NCBI GenBank assembly: GCA_958510875.1
Contig: OY294067.1
Location: forward strand, 142,694,546-142,758,545
From: Endomychus coccineus
Taxonomy: Eukaryota; Arthropoda; Insecta; Coleoptera; Endomychidae
Reading direction: 5' to 3'
DNA length: 64,000 nt
The position numbers and the translations under genes were made by a program. Below the pieces are notes generated by a model, which saw only the letters and a program-made list of their open reading frames with translations, did not search any database and was not told where the DNA came from. Of this stretch, positions 21,846 to 33,762 are shown piece after piece (positions within the stretch are counted from its first letter, which is position 1; each line of letters begins with the position of its first letter).

Positions 21846-23340
21846 GCTTAAATTTAATTGAAATCGAATAGGAAATTACGTTTAAAAGTAAATATATTAA
21901 GATATTGGAAAAGTAAGACTGAAATAATTAACAAATAACTACTTTATTAAAGAAGATAAGTATTTTAAGTACAAAAATATTATCAATTTTTTAAATTAAT
22001 TGAAATTAATGGGAGATTCACATTTGAAAGTAGTAAATATTAATATATTGGAATAAGTAAGAATAAAATAAGTTATTTACCAAATAATTAAAGTTATGTG
22101 TATAAGCATATACATATTGTTTGAAAATTAGTTTAAACAAACATATGTTGCCAGGGAAAATTATCTCACAAAACCATTAAATAATTTGTTAGACCAACAA
22201 TGATGTGGCTAACATATGGTTATTCCAGGATGGAAACCATAGATGATATAATAGCATTGATTATGCAGAATTTTTTTTTAAATGGTTATAAGTAGAAGGC
22301 AATAAAATAAATTATGTTATTATCAAAGTTTGGATATCTGACGAGGTTCAAAAACTTTTTTTTAACAAGTATTATTAAATTATTGGAGTCATAAAGATGA
22401 AGACAAATAATTTTAAAATTGAATTAATGTAGGTTTAGAACAATGATTACATATTATTTAGAAATGCGATTTGCGTACAATGAAATAACTTCATTTAATC
22501 ATAATCATAATATAAAGAATTGCAACAAAGCATATTTCATTCATGTTATATAGTAAACATAGTACCAGAAATTTGAATCAGCAAAATAATTGCGAGCGAA
22601 TAGTTCATTCGATATTTCAAGGGCAATCTAGTGACTATACCCAAGACATCACGTATCAAATTGGAATATATTATTAGGCTGAATCAATTACATAGATATG
22701 TCATAATGGAAAGTAAGAAGATGAATTGTAGACGCAGTATTGGAGTAAATGGAGATGAATTGTAACATACGTAAGTCTGTAGCTTTGATCCGCATATGAC
22801 TTAGGTACGTTGTGGAAAAGTATGGCAGCAGTAATATGAGTTACAGATGATATTTTTTTTGATTTACATAAAACTACACTTTCGATCGGCATTGTACCTA
22901 AGGGCATTGTTGAGAAATGTAGTCAATTTGTGTAAAATTTCATTATTGCTGAAATAGGCATAATGATGAATTCCAAGGATAAGGAATTTATGAGCGCTTG
23001 AAGAAGAAGAAAAGGGAAATAAAATCCGCTAGTAAATAAAATAGGATTGAAAATAAATGTTATACCAGACGTATAGACATAATATATAATGAAGAATGTA
23101 ATAAATAAAAGAAGACATGAAGATGGTACAAAAATAACATATGTTTCTATATATATAAATAAGTAAATAAAATCATTTCAGGCAAAAAGGCAAAAAACTA
23201 AAAAGTATGCGCAAATCCCACAGTATAATAATAATATGTATGACCATTAATTAAGAACAATGTTTGTAAAATAAAAATAAGGTACGTTAAAAGGAAAAAA
23301 AATGTTAATCTGTCAATTCAACATTTTTTTAAACCGCGTT
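21846..23340. other. AT-rich DNA without recognised genes
   Basis: A-rich, with short poly-A and ATA runs. No open frame of interest, no long repeat seen. Confidence 0.5.
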
Positions 23341-23347
23341 GGGAGGT

Positions 23348-23372
23348 GTAGTATAGGAATCATCCATTCCTA
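23348..23372. repeat. Perfect inverted repeat GTATAGGAA...TTCCTATAC
   Basis: Nine-base arms with a 7-base loop, preceded by TGTA. It may be the start of an unidentified LTR whose other end was not found. Confidence 0.5.
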
Positions 23373-23650
23373 TACGAGATTACCTAAAAACCCTAAGTTA
23401 TAGAATTCGATCTTATTCTTATTAAGTAATGTTATTAAGCATATATTGATAACTCATAACTGACCCACTAACAACATGTTGACTATTACACATTGTTTAG
23501 CCCAAGATAACCTTGACACACAGAACAGGGTATCTCGAGGTAGTTATTGAGGAATCGATGTATATGCTAAAGACTAGAGTATGTAGAACGATAACATAAA
23601 CATCACAGTTTAGATTATAATATATATAGTTATGTAGGACATTCATATTC

Positions 23651-23700
23651 AGTTACATATAGTTACATATAGTTACATATAGTTACATATAGTTATATCA
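23651..23700. repeat. 10-bp tandem repeat (AGTTACATAT), 4 exact copies plus one variant
   Basis: Exact head-to-tail copies at 23651-23690, with a degenerate fifth. Confidence 0.95.
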
Positions 23701-23916
23701 TAGATTATTCATATAAGATATTGATGTAAGACTGTACTATTATTATGTAGAGCGAGGCATTATGTCGTAATGGCGTCGAGCTCTACAATTGAGTAAAGTG
23801 ACTCTTTTATAAGTGATATGTTTCCATCCCCTATACCTTCACCAGAACCACGGGTCAGTTAGGGCGAACCGCCCAACATTAAGACCTCTTCCCCACAGGA
23901 CGACCGTTGGCTAGTC

Positions 23917-23990
23917 CTTCTACTTTACATGGCGATCTACGCCAGTCTTCTACTTTACATGGCGATCTACGCCAGTCTTTCTACTTTACA
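23917..23990. repeat. 30-bp tandem repeat, about 2.5 copies
   Basis: The unit begins CTTCTACTTTACATGGCGAT; two exact copies and a partial third. Confidence 0.95.
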
Positions 23991-24449
23991 GTTGTGGACT
24001 GATAACGATTGAAGCGACTGTGACTCACTGACAATCGCCGCTTCTATTTGAGAATGTTGAGGCCAGGGCTACAGGGTTATCACAGTTTATATTGTTCATT
24101 ATGCCATGCTATTTTGACGTGTATGATGTATACAAGGTTCACCAGGGTTACGAGGAACGTCCGTAACTCCGTTGCTATTTTAGATATCGACTAGCATTTG
24201 TTAGCAACGGTTGCTACGGACATTATTCACAAATTAAAATCAAATTTATAGTTCATAGAGTGTCGCTATATAGAGTGACGCACCAAAATTATGTGGTTTC
24301 CAATGCATACACCCTATATTTTAGCAACATTGGGAAGCCATTTAGGTTATGTTCAAACTGGGTTCAATATTAATATGCGAGATATTAGTCGTTCAGATTG
24401 TATGGTAGCAAAATAGTGAAAAAACGCCATATTTGGAAAATCATCACTT

Positions 24450-25372
24450 AGTCGAGTGGTATTTCATTACGAAAATCGAACGATATGCACCGATTTTGAT
24501 GAAACAAAGTGTATTCGATTCAGGATGACGTCTAGAAAAAAGCTTATCGGTTAGTTTTTTGTGCAATATTGTTATTATTTTTTTAACCGAAAAATTGACC
24601 AATTACCAAAATTTCATCAAAACTAACCAGAAATCCACAGTTAGGGATTGTGGAGGTTGTTTTTCATGTTAAATGTTTGAAAATTTGATAAAAGGGGATC
24701 GTTACTAATTTAGATCAAAAACAAAATCGAATTCTAATTATTAAATTTTTTAGTTTGAAATAAATTCCCGCTCATCTAAAACTTTTTTCTGTCTTCACTA
24801 CTCAGTTTTTTTATATTCCACACAGCATCTTTTACATCTTTCTTGAACTATGTAGTCTACACTATACTATAACACAGCATCTATCATATAATAAGATCTC
24901 TATGGCATCCACCGCTTCATAGAGCAGCTGTTTATCAAAACCGGTCCTCCCTCCCATCCCCCCAAAATGAAGACACGACAACGTATACGTGGACCACGCT
25001 GCTATTGTAATGTAGATACATGATGAATGATCACGTGTCACTTACTGTTGGATGCTGCTGTTGTTCAGATTAGTAAAATTTCTCATTCGTTTTATGTGAA
25101 AATTATTTTGTTCTGTGGTTCAGTGAATATTATCAGAAACATTTTTTTAATAATTCGAATACATATTGTTCAATAAATAAAACATTGCTTCGATAAAGCA
25201 TTCACGCTGCCCATTAATAAAAGTGTTTTTCGGTTAAAAACATAATAACAAATTAGCACAAAGAACAAACCGGTAAGCTTTTTTCCAGACGTCATCCCGA
25301 ATCGAATGCACTTTGTTTCATCAAAATTGGTCCATATCGTCCGATTTTCGTTTTTTAATACCTATTCGACTC
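24450..25372. mobile_element. Foldback element with about 145-bp terminal inverted repeats
   Basis: 24450-24593 and 25228-25372 are reverse complements (shared blocks include GATGAAACAAAGTG, GATGACGTCT and TTTTTAACCGAAAAA) with scattered mismatches. The interior (about 635 bases) has no coding potential. The size and structure fit a non-autonomous DNA transposon (MITE or foldback). No clear target duplication was found. Confidence 0.75.
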
Positions 25373-25449
25373 GAATAACTACTTCACTGCTGGAAATAAT
25401 CCAGTACTGATTATTCAACCGCTTCGAATTTACGTATTTCGAGAAGGTG

Positions 25450-27745
25450 GTGCATATAGGGACATGGTACATTGTGAGACAATCGCATTTTTAGCCATTT
25501 GTTGTTCAGTAGGTGAACTTTCTCCACTCTAAAGTGCCTAAACCTTTCCTTATTCCAATCTTATTTACATTTCACTGCCTTGCCAACAGTGCATTGTTAT
25601 TACTTTTCTGACTTATCTGACAAACTTTTATTTACTTCTGTGTTCTGTTGAAGTAAATTTCGTTCATTTGTGCACCAAGAGGAGTCAAATCAACAACAGG
25701 GCTGTATTAATATATGCTCAAGGTATGTAAACATTTGTAATTCAAAATATGAAAAGGTTGTTCTATTTTCAATTACGATTCGTGGAATGAACACACGGTG
25801 TTTTGCGGGACAAATATGTGTGGTTCATAATGAGACATGTCCCACTATACACCATCTTGCATGAAGTCACGAAACCATCGTGATTTCTCATCAATTCCAG
25901 CTGATTTTGCCTGGATGTCGAAGAATAGTAGACGCGAGGAGGCGAAGAATATCGCATCAAGCCAAACTTATCACAGTGACTATGAAGAAAAGATGAGAAT
26001 AGCTGTGACGAAAATGATTTCTGGTGATCTAAAATTAAGACCCGCGGCAGACTTGTACAAATTAAGCAAATCTGCTCTCCATAGGAAAGTGCTCAAGTAT
26101 AAGCTTACTAGTGAAAGTGATGAGAAAACTTCAGTTTCTTTTTGTAGTAATCAGATATATAACTGTGACGAAACTGCAGCTACCACAGTACACAAGCTTC
26201 CAAAAATTATAGCTTGTAGTGGTCAAAAACAAGTTGGTAAAATCACCAGCGCTGAGAGGGGTATCTTAGTTACTTTGTGTGTCGCTGTTTGTGTCAATGG
26301 TACATATGTTCCCCCTTATTTCATATTCCCAAGACAGCACTTCAAACCACACATGCTGAATGGTGCTCCGCCGGGCTCCGAAGGTGCCGCCCATAAAAGT
26401 GGCTGGACGACAGCTGAGAATTTTATTAACTCTGGCGGTAACTTGGTAAATGTGACCAGATTTAATGTCGACAATAAAATCTTACTTATTCTAGACAATC
26501 ATGAAAGTCATTGCGACTTCAGAGTCTTGAAGTTTTATAAGGAGAATGGAATCGTTTTACTCACCTTGCCTCCGCATTATAGTCACCGACTCCAGCCCTT
26601 AGATGTTACATGTTTCGGTCCATTCAAGACTCATAATGACAGAGCAATGGATGAATGGATGTTAAATCTTCCGGGAGTAACACTGGTTATTTACAATATC
26701 GCCGAAATAACAGGAACGTCATTCCCGCAAGGCCTTAACCCCAACAAACATTTTAAAGGGGTTTAAACGCACAGGAATATACCCATTCAAACCAAATGTG
26801 TTTGAAGAAGTGGACTTCATGCCTTCTTCTGTAACCGACAGGCCTGAAAAACGTCAAACTGAAGAACAGTATGAGTCATCAGCTGTTTTTGCTGATCCCA
26901 TTACTGAGCCAGAGCCATCTACCTTGCAAAATTCAAGATGTTGACACAACTAATGAACTCCCACATCACGGTGAAAGTTATATGCGAACATCCAAACCAA
27001 CAAGAAATTCAGAGAAGAAGTTCATGAGTCCAGAAGACGTAAGGCCACATGTGAAAGCAGGAGAAAGGAAAGAAACACGTAAAGGGCGAAAAAGGGCTGT
27101 ATCGACAATACTCACCGACACACCAAATATGAAAGAAAGGAAAAATAGAGAACTAGATAAGGAGCAACAAAGAAAAATCAAACGGGAGAGAAAGAAAAAG
27201 GCAAAACTTGTGAAGAGGAAAGTTCTCGTGGAGGAATCTTCTAGCGACAGCGACGATATTGATGAACCAATATTGGATGATTCAACCGATATCAGTTTTG
27301 GAGCAGAGGGAGGAGAAGGCGAAGAAATAACAACCGGCGACTTCATCTTGGTCCAGTACCTAATGAAAAAAAGAGCATAAAACATTATGTAGGACGAGTA
27401 GATGGAACAGAAAACGAATTCTATCAAGTGAATTCCTTGAAAAAGTGTCGGAGTCCACATTTTTATATCCTGATGAGAAAGATGAAGACGTCGTTGAGAA
27501 GGCGAATGTTGTTCACAAGCTCCCCAACCCAACAACACTTGGAGACACCGAGAGAGTTAAAAGGCAATTACAATTCAAATTTGATTCCGAAAGTTATAAC
27601 ATTCAATAAGGGTATTCATTTATTTTTGTATTCTTAATAATAAATAGCTATTTCCAAAGACTTTTATGCTTCTATACATACTGTCTCACAATGTACCATA
27701 GTGTGGTACATTTAGGGACAGGTGGTATATACCGGGACAGTCAAA
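25450..27745 (+). mobile_element. pogo-type DNA transposon, degenerate (copy 1)
   Basis: Contains a broken transposase and GGTACATTGTGAGACA-type motifs at both ends (left about 25465-25485, right inverted about 27685-27705). These resemble the subterminal GTACxAAGTGAGAC motifs of the pogo-type element at 48873. The outer boundaries were not resolved. Confidence 0.7.
25837..27609 (+). pseudogene. pogo-type DDE_1 transposase relic
   Basis: DNA transposase of the pogo/Tigger/Jerky type. The first frame (309 aa) has an N-terminal psq-like helix-turn-helix region (LRPAADLYKLSKSALHRK), then lacks about 130-150 residues (the CENP-B-like half) relative to the copy at 49168-51150. It continues into the catalytic core: NCDET, LDNHESH, and LQPLDVTCFGPFK supply the three acidic residues. 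The frame breaks near 26760; the continuation lies in other frames, with a basic and acidic linker (26871-27380) and a C-terminal block ending at the stop 27607-27609. The catalytic motifs survive intact, including the DNHESH that the 49-kb copy has partly lost, but the frameshifts and internal deletion make it inactive. Confidence 0.85.
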
Positions 27746-27904
27746 ATATATGCCCATTTTTTCTTCTGTTTAATATGGTTAGATGACTAAACTTCAGCTT
27801 GAAGATATACACATATCACCTGTTAATCCTAAGTTTGTCACTAGAAGAATAAATGATCTGGACCAAAAAGGAGAAAAATGTCCCAGTTTACACCACCTTC
27901 TCCT

Positions 27905-28455
27905 ACTCAATTTTTTCAAATGGAACATCCTGTATCTTTCTCTACCGTTAAGTAACATTCTCGATAAGGTTTCCAACGACATATGGTTTATGTAGTTCAT
28001 TTAGAAAAAGTGAATAGATTTTATTTGAAACGGTCGTTTTGTAACATGCTATTCATTCAAAAATATCTTATGTAGGCTACTGTCATTCAATCTGACATAA
28101 CAATTAGAAAGAAGTACTACAATAGTTATAAGTAATCGTTATAGAAAATAAGAGTAAATAGTAAATATCATACGCTAGGCTTTTGTCAGCTTGTATAGAA
28201 CAGAATGGTGACTTATTTGAAGATTTGTTATGAAGAATTGGGTTATGGTACTTGTTTCTAATTGTTATTTTGGATTCAGTGATAGAAGCCTACTTAAATT
28301 ACTTTTTGAATATATGATACGTGATAAAGGGAACTATTTTTAATGAAATCTCATCAGTGTTTCAAAATAGACTACTGACACCACATATCGTTGGAGGGCT
28401 TACCGAAAAATCTATTCAACGGGATGAAAAGATACAGGATGTTCCATTTAAAGAA
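27905..28455. repeat. Foldback repeat with about 75-85-bp inverted arms
   Basis: 27917-27992 and 28378-28455 are imperfect reverse complements sharing AAATGGAACATCCTGTATCT and CCAACGA-ATATGG blocks. The interior is non-coding. Probably a MITE relic. Confidence 0.65.
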
Positions 28456-30723
28456 AACTGATTTATTCACTCCTGACAAAGATGTTCTCCAAATGAAATG
28501 ATAATAAGAACTTAACTTTCCTTTGGTATTATGCATTACGGTAAAATAATTAGAGTTTTTGATTCGTGTTAATGCAAAGTAAGAAGTGTTTTTCAAAAAT
28601 TATTTTACTCTCAATTTTTCGAGGTCCATTACCAACATGAAGGCACCAAGGGCGCACATTAGAATCGGTAGAAAATATAGTGACCAAATATTCAATAAGT
28701 CAGGAGAATACAACGCATTTGTCGAAGAACGTTTTTTCGTCTATGATTCTTATTATATAATTCTGGATTATTTCAAGATTTTCTAGGGATGAATCTGTTC
28801 ATTGTTTTCATAGAACAAAATAGTTGTAGGTACCCGCCTTATTTCAAAATTCTTATTATACCTACCTTATCAGAAAATATAAAAATGTGTTCATTCATAT
28901 AATATGTACCTCTCTTTTCCTGTACATACCTGTAATGTTCCTTTGATGGATTGTTTGAAAAACTATTAATAAATGCAACTCCCGCTTTTTTCTGCTCAAA
29001 ATGGATGACATGTACAGAAATAGCATATTCTTGACATAACTTAGAATTACATTTATCACATGTTTTCAGCTGCGTTTTTGTTGTATCAGTTCTAATTATA
29101 AATTTATCCAAGTACCTAATATATATTCTGTTAGTTTGCTAAATTGCACAGGCGTTGCGTATCTTTGGAACTCTTTGAATCAACACTTGTTGTCTTGGCA
29201 AGTCCCACTCTTCGTCATGTGACTGGTGGCTCTGCGATGTCTCTCGAAGATGTCGCAACCTTGGTGGAATAGGATCCTATAAGTGTTTTCAATACAAAAA
29301 GTTGAATTGAAATTAAAATATAAGTCCAGAGATTCGTTCGTACTTTTCTGTTTTTTTTTGCAACAGATATTCACAGGTCTCAACTTCAACTACAGTTATA
29401 TATAGAGACTGTGTGTATCTTCAAATACATTGAGAATGATAATAATTGTAATCCCCGGTGTATCATTTCATTTGGGTTTGTTTTGGCATTAAAGGTATTC
29501 AAGAATACTATTGACATTTTTTAAACATCTATTTCATCCGATAAATCATACATACAAAAATAATAGAATTTTATACATACTATTCTCTTAAAATGTAGGG
29601 TACTTATATTATGCAGTAAACTAGTAGATTTATTCTAGCATAGAGCAGAGAAGAATAGAAAATGTATGGCTAGCCTATGGAGGTATTTAAGTGAGTTGGA
29701 GACGCCCCCTAAATATGAGTAAATGTTATCCGTACACAGTAAGGGTGTTTTTTCTTCGCGTTCAACGAAAATCATAATCCGATATATTTCGAATCTCGGC
29801 GTTCGGATAAAATTTTACTCAAATGTTTCATCTTCTTCATTCGAAAGTACAGTTAAGAGGGGAACTTTCTCAAATACCACAAACGCAAGGTCTAAAGTTG
29901 GGATACACCGGACTCTGTATATAACTGAATGATTTTGGTGAACTTTCGAATTGTATCTACAGCTGAATTGATATGATATGAGACTATTGTTTGAGTGATT
30001 GTTCGTAAAAATTGTGCCGAAATAGCAAATAATATAAATAAAGCAATCAATTAGTTGAAGTTTTGTATATCTATTTGCACACGTATATAGATATATCGAT
30101 GTATTCACCAGACAATTACATTGTAACCGATCATATAAGTGGTTTACCTTAACAATTGACAATAATTGAGACGGATTGTAAATGAAAAAAGAAATGCGAA
30201 ATACGTTTTTAGTTTGAAATTGTTAAAATAGACATATTGACCTACTGCATAGGTTAGACAAGCACACGGAACGTGTTTGGAACATTTGTAGCTCATTTTC
30301 ATCTATAATTGTTAACCAACTGACCCAATGACGTTATTGGCGGGGTTGGCCAGATGACATTATAGGCGTGAATGACGCAGCTGACCAACGCTTACACGAT
30401 TATCACTTGAAAGAACGCCAGCTACCGAGGAATGAGGATGCTAGACAATTTCGTTATGGCTCCACGTACCACAAGCGCATGCGTGTGTCGATTTCGGCGT
30501 GACGATTTCGTCTAGTAGGATGCGTCTGTAAAAACGTATTCTACGTCAAAATAATCAGTTAACACGCTATCTACATTATTGCCGATATCAGTGAAAACAT
30601 TCTCAAAAGTGCCTGTGGTAGGTACTTGCACATATTCATTCCCATAGATACAGTAAATAAAATTTCAGTAAATGGCGACGCCACCAATAAACCACCATGA
30701 TCAAGTTTCGTATGTTCATTAAG
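28456..30723. other. Intergenic DNA downstream of the ADAMTS gene
   Basis: No supported gene. A minus-strand frame (28839-29111) has a CDKCNSKLC cluster reminiscent of transposase C-terminal zinc motifs, but that is too weak to call. The part at about 30300-30700 is richer in CpG than its surroundings. Confidence 0.45.
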
Positions 30724-30729
30724 TTTATT
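30724..30729 (-). terminator. Poly(A) signal AATAAA of the ADAMTS gene
   Basis: AATAAA on the minus strand 35 bases after the stop codon at 30764-30766; AATAAT/AAATAA variants lie closer to it. Confidence 0.6.
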
Positions 30730-30763
30730 CTTTAATTATTTATTATTGAATGAATGGCGGGAA

Positions 30764-30910
30764 TCAATTATCTTCTGTACAGTTCAATAATGATTCACAA
30801 ATTTCAGTTTCAACAGGCTTAACGTTGCAATCGCAGAATTTGTCCTGCAGAGCCATCTCTTGTCCGTCAACACACATCACGCTTCGTCGTCGCACAGGGT
30901 CCTTTTCATC
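30764..30910 (-). CDS. ADAMTS-like gene, last coding exon (48 aa and stop)
   Basis: The exon opens after a TTTTGCAG acceptor at 30911 and is in phase 0, matching the phase 0 end of the exon at 33132. It codes for a thrombospondin type 1 repeat completion (VRRRSVMCVDGQEM, then KFCD and ETEIC), a signature of C-terminal ADAMTS repeats, and ends with a TGA at 30764-30766. No PLAC domain follows, so the protein ends just after this repeat. The exon was found by splice logic; it lies in no long open frame of its own. Confidence 0.88.
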   Translation of the reverse strand, partial: DEKDPVRRRSVMCVDGQEMALQDKFCDCNVKPVETEICESLLNCTEDN

Positions 30911-33131
30911 CTGCAAAATTACCATTACAGATATTTATGAAGAACATGATTCAAATTATAGAAACCTATGCTGTTTGTTTTATTTACTAGCGAACTATCC
31001 TTCATATATGAAAGGTGGCATCATTGTTCACGAACAATGATTAAAATGTTTATGAGGGTACTTGATTCTTTCAAGATATGACCAATTGAAACAATACTCA
31101 TTAGAGAGAATGGACAAGCTTCACCTTTGATTCATATTGTTGTTGAGTAAGTTGGAAGAGCATTATCATTATTATATACTATTCTTTTTGATTTACCCCA
31201 CAAGAATAGCAGGGACCAACACATACATGTTTATTTTTCGATCATGTCGAACACATTTGTCATAGCTGATTGGTTATAAGTCTGATTACATCTCTTTGGT
31301 AAGTCATGAACTTTACCATTCAAATTGCTATTGAACTAAATATATAAAGTTCGAGGATTCACTTTCGAGGCAGATGTTGAAGATTTATAAGGAAATAGAA
31401 AAAGGTTGTCAGACCTTATTAGAACTACTGCTTTTGAGCATTCTACCTAAAATATACTCTTAACATTATAAAGACGTATGTAAGAATTCGCAAGAGTTTT
31501 AATTAATCGAATTAGTATAAATCTGACGTAATGATTCAAAATCTGTTCTATGATTTACAAACTTAGAGTCACGTTTTATGTGAATCATTCATATTTTGGA
31601 GAGCATTATCATTACTGTATACTATTCTATTTGATTTACCTCCCAAGAATAGCAGGAAGCAACAGATATTTGTTTATTTTTCAATCATTTCCAACACGTT
31701 TCTCATACCTAATTGGCTATAAGTCTGATTACATCTCTTTGGTAAGTCATGAACTTTACCATTTAAATTGCTTAGTCTAATGAGTGATGACTTATGATTT
31801 CAAGTAAGAAAGTTTACACACAAATATTCTAATTCGTCAATAAACGGGGCATATGAAGCATTCGGAAAATGACACAAATTACCATTATCATCTTTGCTGT
31901 TGATAGATAATCGATAGTTACCATCTAATAATAGTGATAACATCATAATAGAAAAGCTAATGCACTTTTATAACATAAGTGTTTCACCGAAATACCTTTC
32001 TATTAAATAGAAATCACATCGTATTAGTTGATATATTTTACTTTTGGATAAGTATTTACGGATTAACCATAAAAAAACCCTTGTTATCACCGTTGAGAAT
32101 TCCGTTCTAGAATTTGCACAAGTACCTGTATGAAATACTTTTTAACTATCAATGTGTCGATTGATCTCGCAGATAATATTCTCTCCATTGAATTGACCGT
32201 TCTTATTACATTCCAGTTTATTATTTCGAAGCACTCATTTGTTTCATTACAACAGGCAGGGCTGGGCAACACATTCAGCTGAATACTCGATTGAAATACA
32301 AAATACAAGACGCCGTAATTTGAATTTTCAATACTGTATTTGAAATACAAAATAAATTTCCTGCAATAATTATTATTCATAATATATATTGATGTTATTA
32401 AACAAAGACTTTTTAAATACGTTTTCATAAATATTTGAATTTTATTGAATAATATGATATATTTAATCCTCTTCAATTTAACACATAGAAATGGGAAGCA
32501 AATAATATTTTCTAGTTTTTATTCTTATTTTTGTTATATACGAGAACCAAGTGGTCCAAGCGCCATCTACCAGGAGGTATAGATGTCACAGTGAGTTAGC
32601 CATTCACATTGCAATATTGATCCAACATTAGCCCCGTCGCTTCTTTAAGCGCGTGATATCCTTTAACTCTGAATATAGACTTCTAACACGGTATGTGTTT
32701 ATTATTAATCCACTGCATTGTTTTTGTACCGCCATCTTGCGGCTGTTTGTCCAACACTATCCTCTTTATTCATTCAAAGCCCGTGAGATCTATGCATCGA
32801 ATGATTCTTTCATTGGTGATGGCGTTTCGAATACTTGCTGCTCTAGCATTTCCAAATAGATTTTCTATACCTCTGTCAGTGATGGTCGAATAGTGACTTG
32901 TTGTTACTGTTTGACCTAGACAAACCTTGCCTCTGTCTATTGACAGCTAACTCGAAAATGTGTTTCTTATTCATCCAATGCATTATGTTATGTTGTGAGA
33001 AATGAAATGCTCAATAATAATTTAATATCATCTCGTTTCATTATTCAGTAGACGATAAAATATGTAGCCATTCAATTTCATGATTTGGAGAGATATTTGT
33101 TCATATTATTAAATACTTCGATAATACTTAC
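30911..33131 (-). other. ADAMTS intron with dispersed repeats
   Basis: GT-AG intron (donor GTAAGT at 33131, acceptor TTGCAG). It contains repeat family R1 (31345-31960, a partial at 31155-31333), family R2 (32415-32620), and a hAT-like terminus at about 32256. Confidence 0.75.
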
Positions 33132-33473
33132 TGCATCAGAGCACGTTACAGGACATGATTGCCAAGGACCAACCCACCAATGTGTGGCACACGGAAAGTC
33201 GTTACAGGAACGGGTAACTGTGAGAGGTGGCGACCCTTTGCAATTGGTGCTATCCACGACAGTTGAAACTCCGTCCAGAGCATATTTCATAGAAGATATT
33301 TCAGATTCTCGACAAAATGATTTCTTACTTTGGATGCCACTTCCACAGGTTGCGGAACATTGCGACCAGTCGTTTAGGGTCCAAGTGTACTTTACTTGCC
33401 TCGTTGTTTCCGACTTCCATATGGAATATTTGTATTTGATGCCAGGATTCAAAGTTCTTCCTCTGAATACGAT
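33132..33473 (-). CDS. ADAMTS-like gene, exon with spacer end and thrombospondin repeats (114 aa)
   Basis: Follows a TTTTGGCAG acceptor and ends at a GTAAGT donor; both ends are phase 0. It begins with the end of the spacer domain (IVFRGRTLNPGIKYKYSI; the NPG-IKY-Y motif is typical). A thrombospondin type 1 repeat follows (WTLNDWSQCSATCGSG) with its C-rich tail, then the start of the next repeat (WWVGPWQSCPVTC). These repeats anchor secreted ADAMTS proteases to extracellular matrix. The second repeat is completed by the final exon. Confidence 0.93.
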
Positions 33474-33647
33474 CTGCCAAAATTAGACTTACTTGAATAA
33501 TTTAATTAAGTGAAAGTTTAATTCGACATATTTTAAAACCTCAATTAATCTTCAGTATATCTTATGAGTCGGTTATCATTTTGAAATATCAGTGAGTTGA
33601 AATTAAAATGTGATGTGATTGATGCACTGCGGAATGATGTTACTTAC

Positions 33648-33762
33648 CAGTACAACTATGGCTTCTTCGATAGGACCAGGAATGCGTAATTTTTCCAATG
33701 TTTTCCGTTCATATAGAGCTATCGAACCAGCAATAACATATTCCCCTGGTAATGTTATGTGC
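33648..33762 (-). CDS. ADAMTS-like gene, spacer-domain exon (about 38 aa)
   Basis: 115 bases between an ATTCAG acceptor and a GTAAGT donor. The first base completes an Arg codon with the exon at 39245, and the exon then reads HITLPGEYVIAGSIALYERK and LRIPGPIEEAIVVL, a classic ADAMTS spacer segment (PGEY...AGS...Y.R...GP). The next intron is only 174 bases, the shortest in the gene. Confidence 0.93.

Noticed and set aside
26978..27538. 186-aa minus-strand frame with Ser/Phe-rich sequence.
   Set aside because: Antisense of the K/E-rich linker of the pogo-type transposase.
30673..30723. ATGGCGACGCCACC opens a short plus-strand frame.
   Set aside because: Only 16 codons before a stop, with no good donor site; kept only as a weak promoter hint.
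33085..33486. 133-aa plus-strand frame over an ADAMTS exon.
   Set aside because: The opposite strand has matching splice sites and thrombospondin-repeat motifs.
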